Of a stretch of 64,000 nucleotides of DNA, positions 1 to 7,953 are shown one piece after another. Source of the stretch: a bacterium (GTDB taxonomy: Bacteria > Bacillota_I > Bacilli_A > Izemoplasmatales > Hujiaoplasmataceae). The notes beneath the pieces are model-generated. The model searched no databases. It was not told the origin of the DNA and saw nothing but the letters and a program-made list of their open reading frames with translations. Every line of letters starts with the position of its first letter. Positions within the stretch are counted from its first letter, which is position 1. Position numbers and translations under genes: made by a program. The DNA lies in assembly GCA_030684695.1 (NCBI GenBank), contig JAUXXX010000102.1, forward strand, positions 1-64,000. Direction: 5' to 3'.

Positions 1-862
1 CAGAAACAGCAATTGAACTTACGAGAATATCTTGATTTGATAAAGTAATCACTAACGTACCATTGATACTTGGTGTACTGACAGAAGTTGCTTTGACAGT
101 GACAGTACCATTGGTAATGGCCGTTAATAATCCAGCAGAACTAATAGATGCAGTTCCGGTACCAGGGATAACACTCCATACGACAGATTTATCCGCTGCA
201 TTCGCAGGCAAGACAAGAGCTGACATTTGTAAAGTGCCATGGAATGTGGAAATCGCTACTGCGGATCCAGCTCCAGAAACAGCAATTGAACTTACGAGAA
301 TATCTTGGTTTGAGATTGTTATGACCATCTCTCCAAAAATTTCAGTTCTACTAGCTGAAGTTGCACGTACAGTTACTATGCCATCAGTGATAGCACTGAG
401 AAGACCAGATGAACTAATGGACGCAGTCCCTGATCCGTTTATGACGCTCCAAACCACGGTCTTATCATCTGCACTCAAGGGCAAGACAAGAGCTGACATT
501 TGAAGTGTTCCTCTTGATTCTTGAATTACTGTGGCATCTCCACTACTGAAAACAACAATGGAGTAAACTGCAATGGGACCAACAGTTGTTGTGACTGTTG
601 TAGTCGCGATTGTCGAAATTGTTGTTTGGGTAGTTGTGAGTGTTGTGGTGGAAGTAGTAGGTGCCACACTCGTAGTCACGGTAGTGGGAGCTACCGTTGT
701 CGGCAAGGATGTGGTGGGTATTGTACTCGTTATGGTAGATGTGGTAGGCAACGAAGTTGAAGTGGTGGTCGCATTCGTTCCACATGAAACTATTAGCATA
801 ACAAGACCAACCAACATCATGACAACAAGTGTTCTTGTTGTCAATCGATTCTTAATTAACAT
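1..862 (-). CDS. Repeat-containing surface lipoprotein (partial, runs off left edge)
   Basis: This minus-strand frame is open from an ATG at 862 to position 1, so only the first 287 codons are present. The N-terminus is a lipoprotein signal: positively charged start, hydrophobic core and a lipobox ending in Ser-Cys at Cys27. A threonine-rich linker of roughly 65 residues follows, probably a wall- or membrane-spanning stalk. After it come two full bacterial Ig-like (BIg2-type) repeats of about 91 residues, each with an LPxxAxxKxVxWSV core, and the start of a third. The start is set by AAAGGGG upstream of the ATG. It is a paralogue of the lipoprotein at 1291-5367; one repeat (about 61-300) is almost identical in DNA to 2823-3062. 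The C-terminal domain, and hence the function, is outside the window. An exposed adhesin-like role is inferred. Confidence 0.85.
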   Translation of the reverse strand, partial: MLIKNRLTTRTLVVMMLVGLVMLIVSCGTNATTTSTSLPTTSTITSTIPTTSLPTTVAPTTVTTSVAPTTSTTTLTTTQTTISTIATTTVTTTVGPIAVYSIVVFSSGDATVIQESRGTLQMSALVLPLSADDKTVVWSVINGSGTASISSSGLLSAITDGIVTVRATSASRTEIFGEMVITISNQDILVSSIAVSGAGSAVAISTFHGTLQMSALVLPANAADKSVVWSVIPGTGTASISSAGLLTAITNGTVTVKATSVSTPSINGTLVITLSNQDILVSSIAVS

Positions 863-917
863 ATAATCATTCCCCTTTCAGAGGAGTCGGGTCCATCTTA
901 TATACCAAGTTGCCTTC

Positions 918-946
918 AGTATATTCTTTTAATTTCATAATGTCAA
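918..946 (-). promoter_or_regulatory. Sigma-A-type promoter of the left lipoprotein gene
   Basis: On the minus strand a perfect -35 TTGACA (946-941) is separated by 17 bases from a -10 TATACT (923-918). The spacer and the following leader (CTGAA..CAACTTGGTA) nearly repeat those in front of the paralogue at 5367. Confidence 0.75.
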
Positions 947-1135
947 CCATATATTCATATATAAATATCAAAATACATAAGATTTCATATAAAAGACAAT
1001 TTGAGTGTAGTATTTTCAATTGTTATCGTGGCAATTTTGATATATATAGAGTGATATTTGTTAAATATAATATTCTTTTATGGCATAAATAGTCGGAAAT
1101 CTTACTAACAATGCTGTAATGAGTCATCTTGTTGC

Positions 1136-1188
1136 GAAGAAAAACCGTCAGGTTCAGTCAAATGTTACTTTGACTTCACCTGACGGTT
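1136..1188 (-). terminator. Rho-independent terminator of the ice-binding lipoprotein gene
   Basis: Arms 1143-1162 and 1169-1188 are complementary at 18 of 20 positions around a 6-base loop. Read on the minus strand, the stem runs into a T-rich tract (GTTTTTCTT), so it terminates the gene ending at 1291. Confidence 0.85.
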
Positions 1189-1290
1189 GTGATTATTCAA
1201 TCACAAAGACCATCATTCTGGTATATGTAATAGGAGAAAACATGTGGCCATAGATGGAGATCGTGATTATGTGATTCGATTTTTTGTTGT

Positions 1291-4200
1291 TTATTCGGCT
1301 TTTCCTACGATGATATTAGCATCAAGAGTAACCGCAGTTTGAGCAAACAATTTACCGTTTACAGTAGCGCTTGTGCCAACAGCGATGCCTGTCTTACAAA
1401 GAATAGTTCCTTGGAAGTGAGCAGAAGCTCCAATTGCAACGTCACCAGCGACTTGCCAGAATACATTTTCAAATAAAGCACCACCAGAAAGAATTACTTG
1501 AACAGCAGCTGCTTCTGATAATGAACCAGAGATTTGGAAAATCCAAACGTCGGTTGCGCTGCCTGAAAGTGTCACGTTGGTGTTGATAATGACATCAGTG
1601 CTCCATTTGTAGACTCCAGCGTATAGAGTTTTTCCGCTTAAGTCACCTGCATGTAATTCAATGAAGTCAGGTGTTCTTGCGGATGCATCGGCGTACGCGA
1701 TTTCCATATCACCAATTACTGTCGTCATAAACGATGGAGTTGGTGCGGAATAATCGGATGCATACACATTACCGTTTACTTGGGTGGACGTGGAATAATT
1801 TCCACTAGCATCAAGTATTAATGAGAATCCGGTAATTGCGGTGGAATCAATTGGACTTACACCAATATGACCTGTGATAGCGGATATTGGGGAGGTAGAT
1901 ATTCCAGTTTTTCCTAGAATAGCGAAGTCATCCGCTGTTCCCAGATTGACTGGTTGAAGCAATAGTACAACGACTTGATTGGATAAAGTAATTACAATCG
2001 AGCCACTGACTGAAGGTGTCGAAACTGATGTAGCGATGACAGTGACCGTTCCGTCTAGAACAGCGGATAAAAGTCCAGAACTATTGATAGTGGCTTGGCC
2101 AGTACCATTTGTTACACTCCATATTACGTCAGTGTTTTCGGCATCGATTGGTAATATTGCCGCTGACATTTGAAGTGTTCCTTTATCTACGTTGATAACT
2201 GTTGCCATCCCAGCACCAGTGACTGTGATTGAAGACACTAATACATCTTGATTTGTTAAGGTAATCACTAACGTCCCATTGATACTAGGTGTACTGACAG
2301 AAGTTGCTTTGACAGTAACGGTACCATTGGAGGAAGCGGTTAATAAGCCTGAAGTACTAATGGAAGCTGTTCCTGTGCCATGTACTACACTCCAAACGAC
2401 GGATTTATCGTTTGCATTAGCAGGAAGAACAAGTGCCGACATTTGTAATGTTCCACGGAATGTGGTAATGACTTCTGCGGATCCAGCACCCGATACCACG
2501 ATAGAATTCACTAGGATTTCTTGATTTGATAATGTAATCACTAGGGTACCGTTGATGGAAGGAGTACTGACAGACGTTGCTTTGACAATGACAGTTCCAC
2601 TTGTAATGGCGGTTAATAAGCCAGTTGAGTTAATGGAAGCTGTTCCGGTACCAGGGATAACACTCCATACGACAGATTTATTCGCTGCGTTGGCAGGAAG
2701 AACAAGAGCTGACATTTGTAAGGTACCATGATAAGTGGAAATGACGGTTGCCATATCCGCGCCTGAGACGGCGATAGATTCAACGAGAATATCTTGATTC
2801 GATAAAGTAATCACTAACGTACCATTGATACTAGGAGTACTGACAGAAGTTGCTTTAACAGTAACTGTACCATTGGTAATGGCTGTTAATAATCCAGCAG
2901 AACTAATAGATGCAGTTCCGGTACCAGGGATAACACTCCATACGACAGATTTATCCGCTGCATTGGCAGGAAGAACAAGAGCTGACATTTGTAAAGTGCC
3001 ATGGAATGTGGAAATCGCTACTGCGGATCCAGCTCCAGAAACAGCAATTGAACTTACTAAAATGTCTTGATTTGATAATGTGACTAATAGAATACCATTG
3101 ATACTAGGTGTACTGACGGAAGTTGCTTTGACAGTTACAGTACCATTGGTAATGGCTGTTAATAGTCCAGCAGAACTAATAGATGCAGTTCCTGTACCAT
3201 TGATAACACTCCATACAACTGATTTATTCGCTGCGTTGGCAGGAAGTATCGCGGCTGACATTTGTAAGGTTCCATGGAATGTGGAAATCGCTACTGCGGA
3301 TCCAGCACCCGACACCACGATCGATTCAACGAGAATGTCTTGGTTTGTTAAGGTAATCACTAACGTCCCATTGATACTAGGTGTACTGACAGAAGTTGCT
3401 TTGACAGTGACAGTACCATTGGTGATTGCAGTTAATAGTCCAGAAGAACTAATAGAAGCGGTTCCGGTACCATTGACAACACTCCATACAATGGATTTAT
3501 CCGCCGCATTAGCAGGTAAGACAACAGCTGACATTTGCAAAGTACCATGGAATGTGGAGATTGCAACTGCGGAACCAGCTCCAGAAACTGCTATTGAGCT
3601 TACTAGAATTTCTTGATTTGATAATGTGACTAATAGAATACCATTGATGCTAGGGGTACTGACAGAAGTTGCTTTAACAGTGACAGTACCATTGGTGATG
3701 GCGGTTAATAATCCAGCAGAACTAATTGATGCAGTTCCGGTACCAGGGATAACACTCCATACGACAGATTTATCCGCTGCATTGGCAGGAAGAACAAGAG
3801 CTGACATTTGTAAGGTTCCATGGAATGTGGAAATCGCTACTGAAGATCCAGCACCTGACACCACGATAGAGTCTACTAAGATTTCTTGATTCGATAAAGT
3901 AATCACTAACGTACCATTGATACTTGGGGTACTGACAGAAGTTGCTTTGACAGTAACGGTACCATTGGTGATGGCTGTTAATAATCCAGTTGAATTAATG
4001 GATGCAGAGCCTGTGCCATTCATAACACTCCAGACAACCGATTTATCCGCTGCGTTGGCAGGCAAGACAAGAGCTGACATTTGTAAGGTTCCATGAAATG
4101 TTGTGATAACATTTAAGGATCCGGCACCAGAGACAACGATCGAAGATACTACTACCTCTTGGTTGGATAATGTGATGACTAACGAACCACTAATGGAAGG

Positions 4201-5367
4201 AGTACTGACCGATGTTGCTTTTACGTTGACAGTACCATTGCTCACAGCAGTTAATAGTCCGGAAGCACTAATGGTAGCTGAGCCTGTGCCATTGATAACG
4301 CTCCAAACAACTGCTTTATTGTCGGCGTTGGCAGGTAAGACAACTGCGGACATTTGCAATGTTCCTTGGAAAGTAGAAATGGTAACGGCTGAGCCTGCTC
4401 CAGATACTGTAATAGAGGAAGCTAATACTTCTTGATTCGATAGAGTAATTACTTTAGTTCCAACAACAGATGGTGTACTAACTGAAGTTGCCCGGACGGT
4501 TACTGTTCCATTGGACAATGCAGATAATAAACCTGTGGAGCTAATAGTTGCTGATCCTGTTCCATTTAGTACACTCCAGGTGACTGACTTATCGTCTGCA
4601 TTGGCAGGCAATACAAGTGATGACATTTGCAAAGTTCCTCGGAAAACGGAGATGACTTGTGCATCTGAAGCACCAGAAACAGCTATTGAAGCCACAAGAG
4701 TTTCTTGGTTTGTAATCGTGATGGTTTTACTTCCATAAATGGTTGGATTTGACACGGAAGTTGCGATGACAACAACTGTTCCATTTGTTAAAGCAGTTAG
4801 TAGACCGCTTGCAGATATCGATGCACTTCCCGTTCCATTTGTAACACTCCAAACGACAGAATCGTTTGATGCATTTGCGGGTAATACATTTGCTGACATT
4901 TGCAATGTTCCACGGTAGGAATCAACTACAGCCAAGTCTCCAGCACTGGATACTCCAATGGATGCAACCATTACTTCTTGATTGGAGATGGTAATGATTC
5001 GAACACCATTGATTGCCGGTGTAGACACGGAAGTGGCTTTTACTGTGACAGTACCATTTGAAACGGCGGATAAAACTCCGATGCTGCTAATGGTGGCCTC
5101 CCCAGTTCCGTTGATGACGCTCCAAGTTACTGCTTTGTTCGAAGCGTTAGCAGGTAGTACAGCTGCTGACATCAGCAGTGTTCCCCCAAATTCTGTAATT
5201 GTAGTTGCAGAACCAGCTCCGGACACGACAATGGAACTTACTGGCACTAATGCAGGTGACGTAGTCGCAGTAGTCTCTTTATCACAGGCCGAAATGGTAA
5301 AAAATAAACCGACCATTAATATAAGAGATAACAGCTTAGACAAGGTCATTCTCTTCTTTAATAACAT
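1291..5367 (-). CDS. Ice-binding-type (DUF3494) lipoprotein with 12 Ig-like repeats
   Basis: A 1358-residue exported lipoprotein. A signal peptide ends in an Ile-Ser-Ala-Cys lipobox at Cys28, with a short Thr/Ser-rich linker. Residues about 42-1134 are 12 tandem repeats of 91 residues (273 bp), each resembling a bacterial Ig-like BIg2 domain with a central W-S-V and an ATS strand near the end. Residues about 1138-1358 match the DUF3494 / Ice_binding family (Pfam PF11999 from memory): an LGTADDFAILG start, an ITGHIGVSP segment, GVYKWS, WIFQISGSL and FWQVAG motifs. In that family the beta-solenoid binds ice in several characterised members, though others have unknown ligands. Ig-like stalks presenting such a domain resemble the arrangement of large bacterial ice adhesins. 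AAAGGGGG precedes the ATG. The close repeat identity means copy number could be mis-assembled. Ice binding itself is inference. Confidence 0.88.
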   Translation of the reverse strand: MLLKKRMTLSKLLSLILMVGLFFTISACDKETTATTSPALVPVSSIVVSGAGSATTITEFGGTLLMSAAVLPANASNKAVTWSVINGTGEATISSIGVLSAVSNGTVTVKATSVSTPAINGVRIITISNQEVMVASIGVSSAGDLAVVDSYRGTLQMSANVLPANASNDSVVWSVTNGTGSASISASGLLTALTNGTVVVIATSVSNPTIYGSKTITITNQETLVASIAVSGASDAQVISVFRGTLQMSSLVLPANADDKSVTWSVLNGTGSATISSTGLLSALSNGTVTVRATSVSTPSVVGTKVITLSNQEVLASSITVSGAGSAVTISTFQGTLQMSAVVLPANADNKAVVWSVINGTGSATISASGLLTAVSNGTVNVKATSVSTPSISGSLVITLSNQEVVVSSIVVSGAGSLNVITTFHGTLQMSALVLPANAADKSVVWSVMNGTGSASINSTGLLTAITNGTVTVKATSVSTPSINGTLVITLSNQEILVDSIVVSGAGSSVAISTFHGTLQMSALVLPANAADKSVVWSVIPGTGTASISSAGLLTAITNGTVTVKATSVSTPSINGILLVTLSNQEILVSSIAVSGAGSAVAISTFHGTLQMSAVVLPANAADKSIVWSVVNGTGTASISSSGLLTAITNGTVTVKATSVSTPSINGTLVITLTNQDILVESIVVSGAGSAVAISTFHGTLQMSAAILPANAANKSVVWSVINGTGTASISSAGLLTAITNGTVTVKATSVSTPSINGILLVTLSNQDILVSSIAVSGAGSAVAISTFHGTLQMSALVLPANAADKSVVWSVIPGTGTASISSAGLLTAITNGTVTVKATSVSTPSINGTLVITLSNQDILVESIAVSGADMATVISTYHGTLQMSALVLPANAANKSVVWSVIPGTGTASINSTGLLTAITSGTVIVKATSVSTPSINGTLVITLSNQEILVNSIVVSGAGSAEVITTFRGTLQMSALVLPANANDKSVVWSVVHGTGTASISTSGLLTASSNGTVTVKATSVSTPSINGTLVITLTNQDVLVSSITVTGAGMATVINVDKGTLQMSAAILPIDAENTDVIWSVTNGTGQATINSSGLLSAVLDGTVTVIATSVSTPSVSGSIVITLSNQVVVLLLQPVNLGTADDFAILGKTGISTSPISAITGHIGVSPIDSTAITGFSLILDASGNYSTSTQVNGNVYASDYSAPTPSFMTTVIGDMEIAYADASARTPDFIELHAGDLSGKTLYAGVYKWSTDVIINTNVTLSGSATDVWIFQISGSLSEAAAVQVILSGGALFENVFWQVAGDVAIGASAHFQGTILCKTGIAVGTSATVNGKLFAQTAVTLDANIIVGKAE
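1965..5245 (-). repeat. Twelve tandem 273-bp coding repeats
   Basis: Repeats encode 91-residue Ig-like modules in one frame. Central copies are far more alike than the outer ones; for example 2881-3000 and 3720-3800 share long identical runs. This suggests recent duplication or gene conversion in the middle of the array. Boundaries are approximate. Confidence 0.88.
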
Positions 5368-5424
5368 AAAACAATTCCCCCTTTAGGTTATTCTTGAGTC
5401 CATATTGTTTACCAAGTTGATTTC

Positions 5425-5453
5425 AGTATATTCTTATAATTTCATATTGTCAA
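5425..5453 (-). promoter_or_regulatory. Sigma-A-type promoter of the ice-binding lipoprotein gene
   Basis: Minus-strand TTGACA (5453-5448), 17-base spacer, TATACT (5430-5425). Spacer and leader closely match the promoter of the paralogue at 918-946. Confidence 0.8.
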
Positions 5454-5566
5454 TACTATTTTCATATATAAAGTTGTATTTACATAAATAATATGTTATA
5501 TTCATAATAAGCGTAATATAAAACTATAAACGCTTACATCTTCATGTATAAAATATAAGGTTTTAC

Positions 5567-5637
5567 CTTGGAAGAGCAAATGCATCCTCATACGCATCTA
5601 TATTTCATATACACACACGTATGAAGTACCTTCCAAG
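5567..5637. other. Nested inverted repeat upstream of the GlsB-like gene
   Basis: Outer arms CTTGGAAG (5567-5574) and CTTCCAAG (5630-5637) enclose inner arms CATACG (5589-5594) and CGTATG (5618-5623). There is no T-run directly after it, so it is not a normal terminator. It could be a leader RNA structure or two protein-binding sites. Confidence 0.4.
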
Positions 5638-5696
5638 AGGGATTAGAAAAATCAAAAAATCGCTTTTTATGTATCAATGGAAAGGAGGAAGTTCAA

Positions 5697-5957
5697 ATGA
5701 ATATTTTATTATGGATCTTATTTGGTGGATTGGTTGGTTGGTTAGCAAGTATCGTTACGCGTGATACTTATAGGATGAGCATTTTTGCTTATGTACTTGT
5801 GGGTCTATTGGGCTCTGTTTTAGGCGGATTAATTGCATCATTTATGAGTGTTACTCCAATAGCTACGTTTAGTTGGCTAAGTTTAGGTTTTTCTGTTCTA
5901 GGGGCAGTGTTGTTACTGTTGGCATTAAGCACGATTCGAAAACCACGGAACAGATAA
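5697..5957 (+). CDS. GlsB/YeaQ/YmgE family membrane protein
   Basis: An 86-residue hydrophobic protein with three predicted membrane segments and the Gly-rich start (ILFGGLVGWLAS) typical of the GlsB/YeaQ/YmgE 'transglycosylase-associated' family. Members are small integral membrane proteins often induced by general stress; no enzymatic activity is established for them. Residues 20-27 form a short charged loop where the family usually has a Gly-rich stretch. The ATG has an excellent ribosome binding site (AAAGGAGG). It stands alone after a structured 5' region and is followed about 100 bases later by another small membrane protein. Confidence 0.8.
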   Translation: MNILLWILFGGLVGWLASIVTRDTYRMSIFAYVLVGLLGSVLGGLIASFMSVTPIATFSWLSLGFSVLGAVLLLLALSTIRKPRNR

Positions 5958-6059
5958 GGAAGATTTGGTTTTTAGTAACAAGTGCATTAATATATACAAG
6001 GATGAATATGTCACCTTATCCACCAGTTTCACAAAAATTGAGTTAGGAGAACACTACTG

Positions 6060-6530
6060 ATGAAAAGAAACAACGCTAGTTTATTCAATTATATTGTGGT
6101 AGTCATCGGATTTCTTTCAGTAGTCATCGCCTTTCTACCAGCATTAATGTATTCGGATTCAGAAACAGTATTTAAAGGATATGAACTAATAATCGGCACG
6201 CAGTTTCTCAATCTTGGAAGCATTGCAAGTGGACAAATCGAACCCAATATGATCATTGGAATCGGCTATCTATTACCGATTGTGGCTTGTTTACTTCTGG
6301 TTTTTTCAAAAAAAAGTGCATTGATTTCTTTAGTTCTATTTATCGTTTCCATTGGGTTACTATTTCTTACTCCAGAGTTTGTGGTTACGAGTGTCACCGT
6401 CGTGGGAGTTACCAATGTAATTGATGTCCAGTGGTCGATGGCATATGGTTTATATGTAGCGATCGGCTTATCTTTCTTGGGGGCATTATTTAGTATTTAT
6501 CCTATTGCGAGCCGTTCTTTTCAAGACTAA
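6060..6530 (+). CDS. Four-TM membrane protein of unknown function
   Basis: A 156-residue protein with four hydrophobic segments at roughly residues 9-31, 67-82, 86-105 and 128-148. A polar, probably extracellular loop (about 32-66) lies between the first two. I do not recognise the family. TAGGAGA precedes the ATG. It is followed by a bidirectional terminator and may be cotranscribed with the GlsB-like gene, since no terminator separates them. Function cannot be stated from sequence. Confidence 0.7.
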   Translation: MKRNNASLFNYIVVVIGFLSVVIAFLPALMYSDSETVFKGYELIIGTQFLNLGSIASGQIEPNMIIGIGYLLPIVACLLLVFSKKSALISLVLFIVSIGLLFLTPEFVVTSVTVVGVTNVIDVQWSMAYGLYVAIGLSFLGALFSIYPIASRSFQD

Positions 6531-6555
6531 GTTCATTATTTTATCTGGTCATAAA

Positions 6556-6607
6556 GAAAAAGACTTTTTCCCCCTAATTTAATTAGGAAGAAAGAGTCTT
6601 TTTTTCT
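6556..6607. terminator. Bidirectional rho-independent terminator
   Basis: A long stem (arms containing AAAAAGACT and AGTCTTTTT, closed by CCTAAT/ATTAGG) sits between converging genes. It has T-runs on both sides, so it can end transcripts from 6530 (plus) and 6661 (minus). Confidence 0.85.
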
Positions 6608-6660
6608 GATTTGTTAGGTACAGTAGTATTAATCGCTTGATAATGATATCAATCAAAGCC

Positions 6661-7587
6661 TCACTTGAACGCAACTTGTAAAGCAAGTAAACGTTTCTTC
6701 ATGCAAAATTGAGCAAATGGACTATTACTGGCCGCGTCATATCCATGGAAGGTTCCCATTGTTTCAAACAACGTTACTGGAATGTCCTTTGTTTGTAGGA
6801 TGGATGCATAACGGACACCATCATCGTGCAGACAATCAAACTCAGCTGTTTCAATGTAGGCGGGAGGAAGATGATCAAAACTGGGGTTTAACAACGGATA
6901 CGCATATTCTTTCAGACCAAAATAGCCATTCTTATAGACAATCTTGTTGATAAAGGCGAAGTTTCTAGTGTTAAAGACCGGGGTTTCTTTAAATTTACGA
7001 CGAGAGGTATAATTCGCTGATAGTTTATTCAAAGCCGGATAGAGTAACATTTGAAAACAAACAGTTGGTCCTCCAAAATCACGCAACATCATAAGTGTTC
7101 CAGCAACAAGGCTACCACCTGATGAATCTCCTGCTAAAGCAATTCTTGTTGGATCAATCCAAAGTTCTTTTGCGCGTCGGTGAATGTCTATGGTAGCGTC
7201 TACAGTATCATATAAAGCGGTTGGAAAAAGATGTTTTGGGGCCAACCGATAGTGTACTAATATAACATGACAGTTGCATTGTGAGGCAATCGTTGCAGCT
7301 GAACTCTTGTGAACGAGGTTCGCACCCATCATGAAGCCACCTCCTGGGAAATAGAGTAAGCATGGATACGTTTGATCTTTCACAAGTGGAGAATACATGG
7401 TCATGGCAAGGGTATGGTTGTCTCGTGTTATGACAGTTTCTTTGCTTATTCGAACAGACTTTGGGTTTTTACTGAACAGATTTGTAATCTTTAACAAAAA
7501 ATTGATGAATTTCATTGCACATAGACTTCTTGGCATATGAAATTTCTTAAATTTTTCAAACTCGGGTTTTACCGCATATGATTTCAT
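6661..7587 (-). CDS. Alpha/beta hydrolase, hormone-sensitive-lipase-type esterase
   Basis: A 308-residue alpha/beta-hydrolase fold-3 (HSL family) carboxylesterase, probably cytoplasmic because no signal peptide is visible. The oxyanion-hole motif appears as PGGGF (the family usually has HGGGF). The nucleophile elbow is GDSSGG, the acidic residue lies in EFDCLHDDG, and the catalytic His is in the THUS-named C-terminal FHGYD. The family hydrolyses short-chain acyl esters; the substrate cannot be read from sequence. GGAGG lies directly before the ATG. A perfect 16-base palindrome at 7608-7623 lies just upstream, suggesting its own repressor. It is monocistronic and converges on the gene pair to its left. 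Confidence 0.87.
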   Translation of the reverse strand: MKSYAVKPEFEKFKKFHMPRSLCAMKFINFLLKITNLFSKNPKSVRISKETVITRDNHTLAMTMYSPLVKDQTYPCLLYFPGGGFMMGANLVHKSSAATIASQCNCHVILVHYRLAPKHLFPTALYDTVDATIDIHRRAKELWIDPTRIALAGDSSGGSLVAGTLMMLRDFGGPTVCFQMLLYPALNKLSANYTSRRKFKETPVFNTRNFAFINKIVYKNGYFGLKEYAYPLLNPSFDHLPPAYIETAEFDCLHDDGVRYASILQTKDIPVTLFETMGTFHGYDAASNSPFAQFCMKKRLLALQVAFK

Positions 7588-7607
7588 AAGTCCTCCTTCG
7601 TCTAAAT

Positions 7608-7623
7608 CAATGATGCATCATTG
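7608..7623. promoter_or_regulatory. 16-bp perfect palindrome upstream of the esterase gene
   Basis: CAATGATGCATCATTG is its own reverse complement. It lies 21-36 bases before the esterase ATG, between the likely transcription start and the ribosome binding site, where a bound repressor would block transcription. The cognate regulator is unknown. Confidence 0.5.
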
Positions 7624-7895
7624 GCTTGTTACTTCATATTACTACATTTCATGGATTTAGAACACAATATATATGAAATTAGGACATAATAAATGAAAAA
7701 ATATGAAAAATAAGTTCATATCATCTGTTTTATCCGATTATAGATCTACAACGACTTCCCTAGAGGATTTCATTCTTATAGTTGTTCAATAGATCAATTT
7801 GTCTTCCAAGGATGCTATTTTTCCTCCTTCTGTAAGGAAGAGTCCATTTTATACAAAACAACACGATAATCTCTAAGCATCATTGAGCATATCAT

Positions 7896-7924
7896 TTGAT
7901 ATTCTATACCCCATGGGGTATCAT
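7896..7924 (+). promoter_or_regulatory. Promoter of the CsoR-type/redox operon
   Basis: TTGATA (7896-7901), 17-base spacer, TATCAT (7919-7924). The palindromic operator fills the spacer, so repressor binding would directly exclude RNA polymerase. Confidence 0.65.
7906..7921. promoter_or_regulatory. CsoR-family operator palindrome
   Basis: ATACCCCATGGGGTAT is a perfect 16-base palindrome with a G/C tract flanked by AT on both sides. This is the pattern known for operators of the CsoR/RcnR/CstR family. It is placed between -35 and -10 of the operon that begins with a CsoR-family gene, so autorepression is the natural inference. Confidence 0.75.
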
Positions 7925-7953
7925 AGAACTATCTATAAAAGGAGGAATTGCTC

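Larger units (their letters stand above)
863..1290. other. Intergenic region between the two lipoprotein genes
   Basis: This 428-base gap holds the minus-strand promoter of the left lipoprotein (918-946) and the terminator of the right one (1136-1188). The rest (about 950-1135 and 1189-1290) is very AT-rich. The short frame at 910-1092 has no ribosome binding site and reads through the promoter, so it is not called as a gene. Confidence 0.7.
5368..5696. other. Divergent intergenic region with promoter and structured element
   Basis: This 329-base gap holds the minus-strand lipoprotein promoter (5425-5453). A separated inverted repeat TAAGCGT (5508-5514) / ACGCTTA (5530-5536) lies near the middle. 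A larger nested inverted repeat (5567-5637) lies upstream of the gene at 5697. No clear plus-strand promoter could be assigned. Confidence 0.55.
7588..7953. other. Divergent regulatory region between esterase and redox operon
   Basis: This 366-base gap contains a palindrome near the esterase start (7608-7623) and the repressor promoter/operator (7896-7924). The stretch between (about 7625-7890) is AT-rich; no gene or convincing structure was seen in it. Confidence 0.6.

Noticed and set aside
521-866. Several overlapping small frames rich in Cys/Gly or His/Asn or Val
   Set aside because: They are other-frame readings of the low-complexity threonine-rich linker of the minus-strand lipoprotein.
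1965-5245. CRISPR-like repetition
   Set aside because: The unit is 273 bp, fully coding and without unique spacers.
1979-5386. Series of plus-strand open frames of 75-178 residues across the repeat gene
   Set aside because: They recur with the 273-base repeat period, lack ribosome binding sites and are antisense shadows of the lipoprotein repeats.
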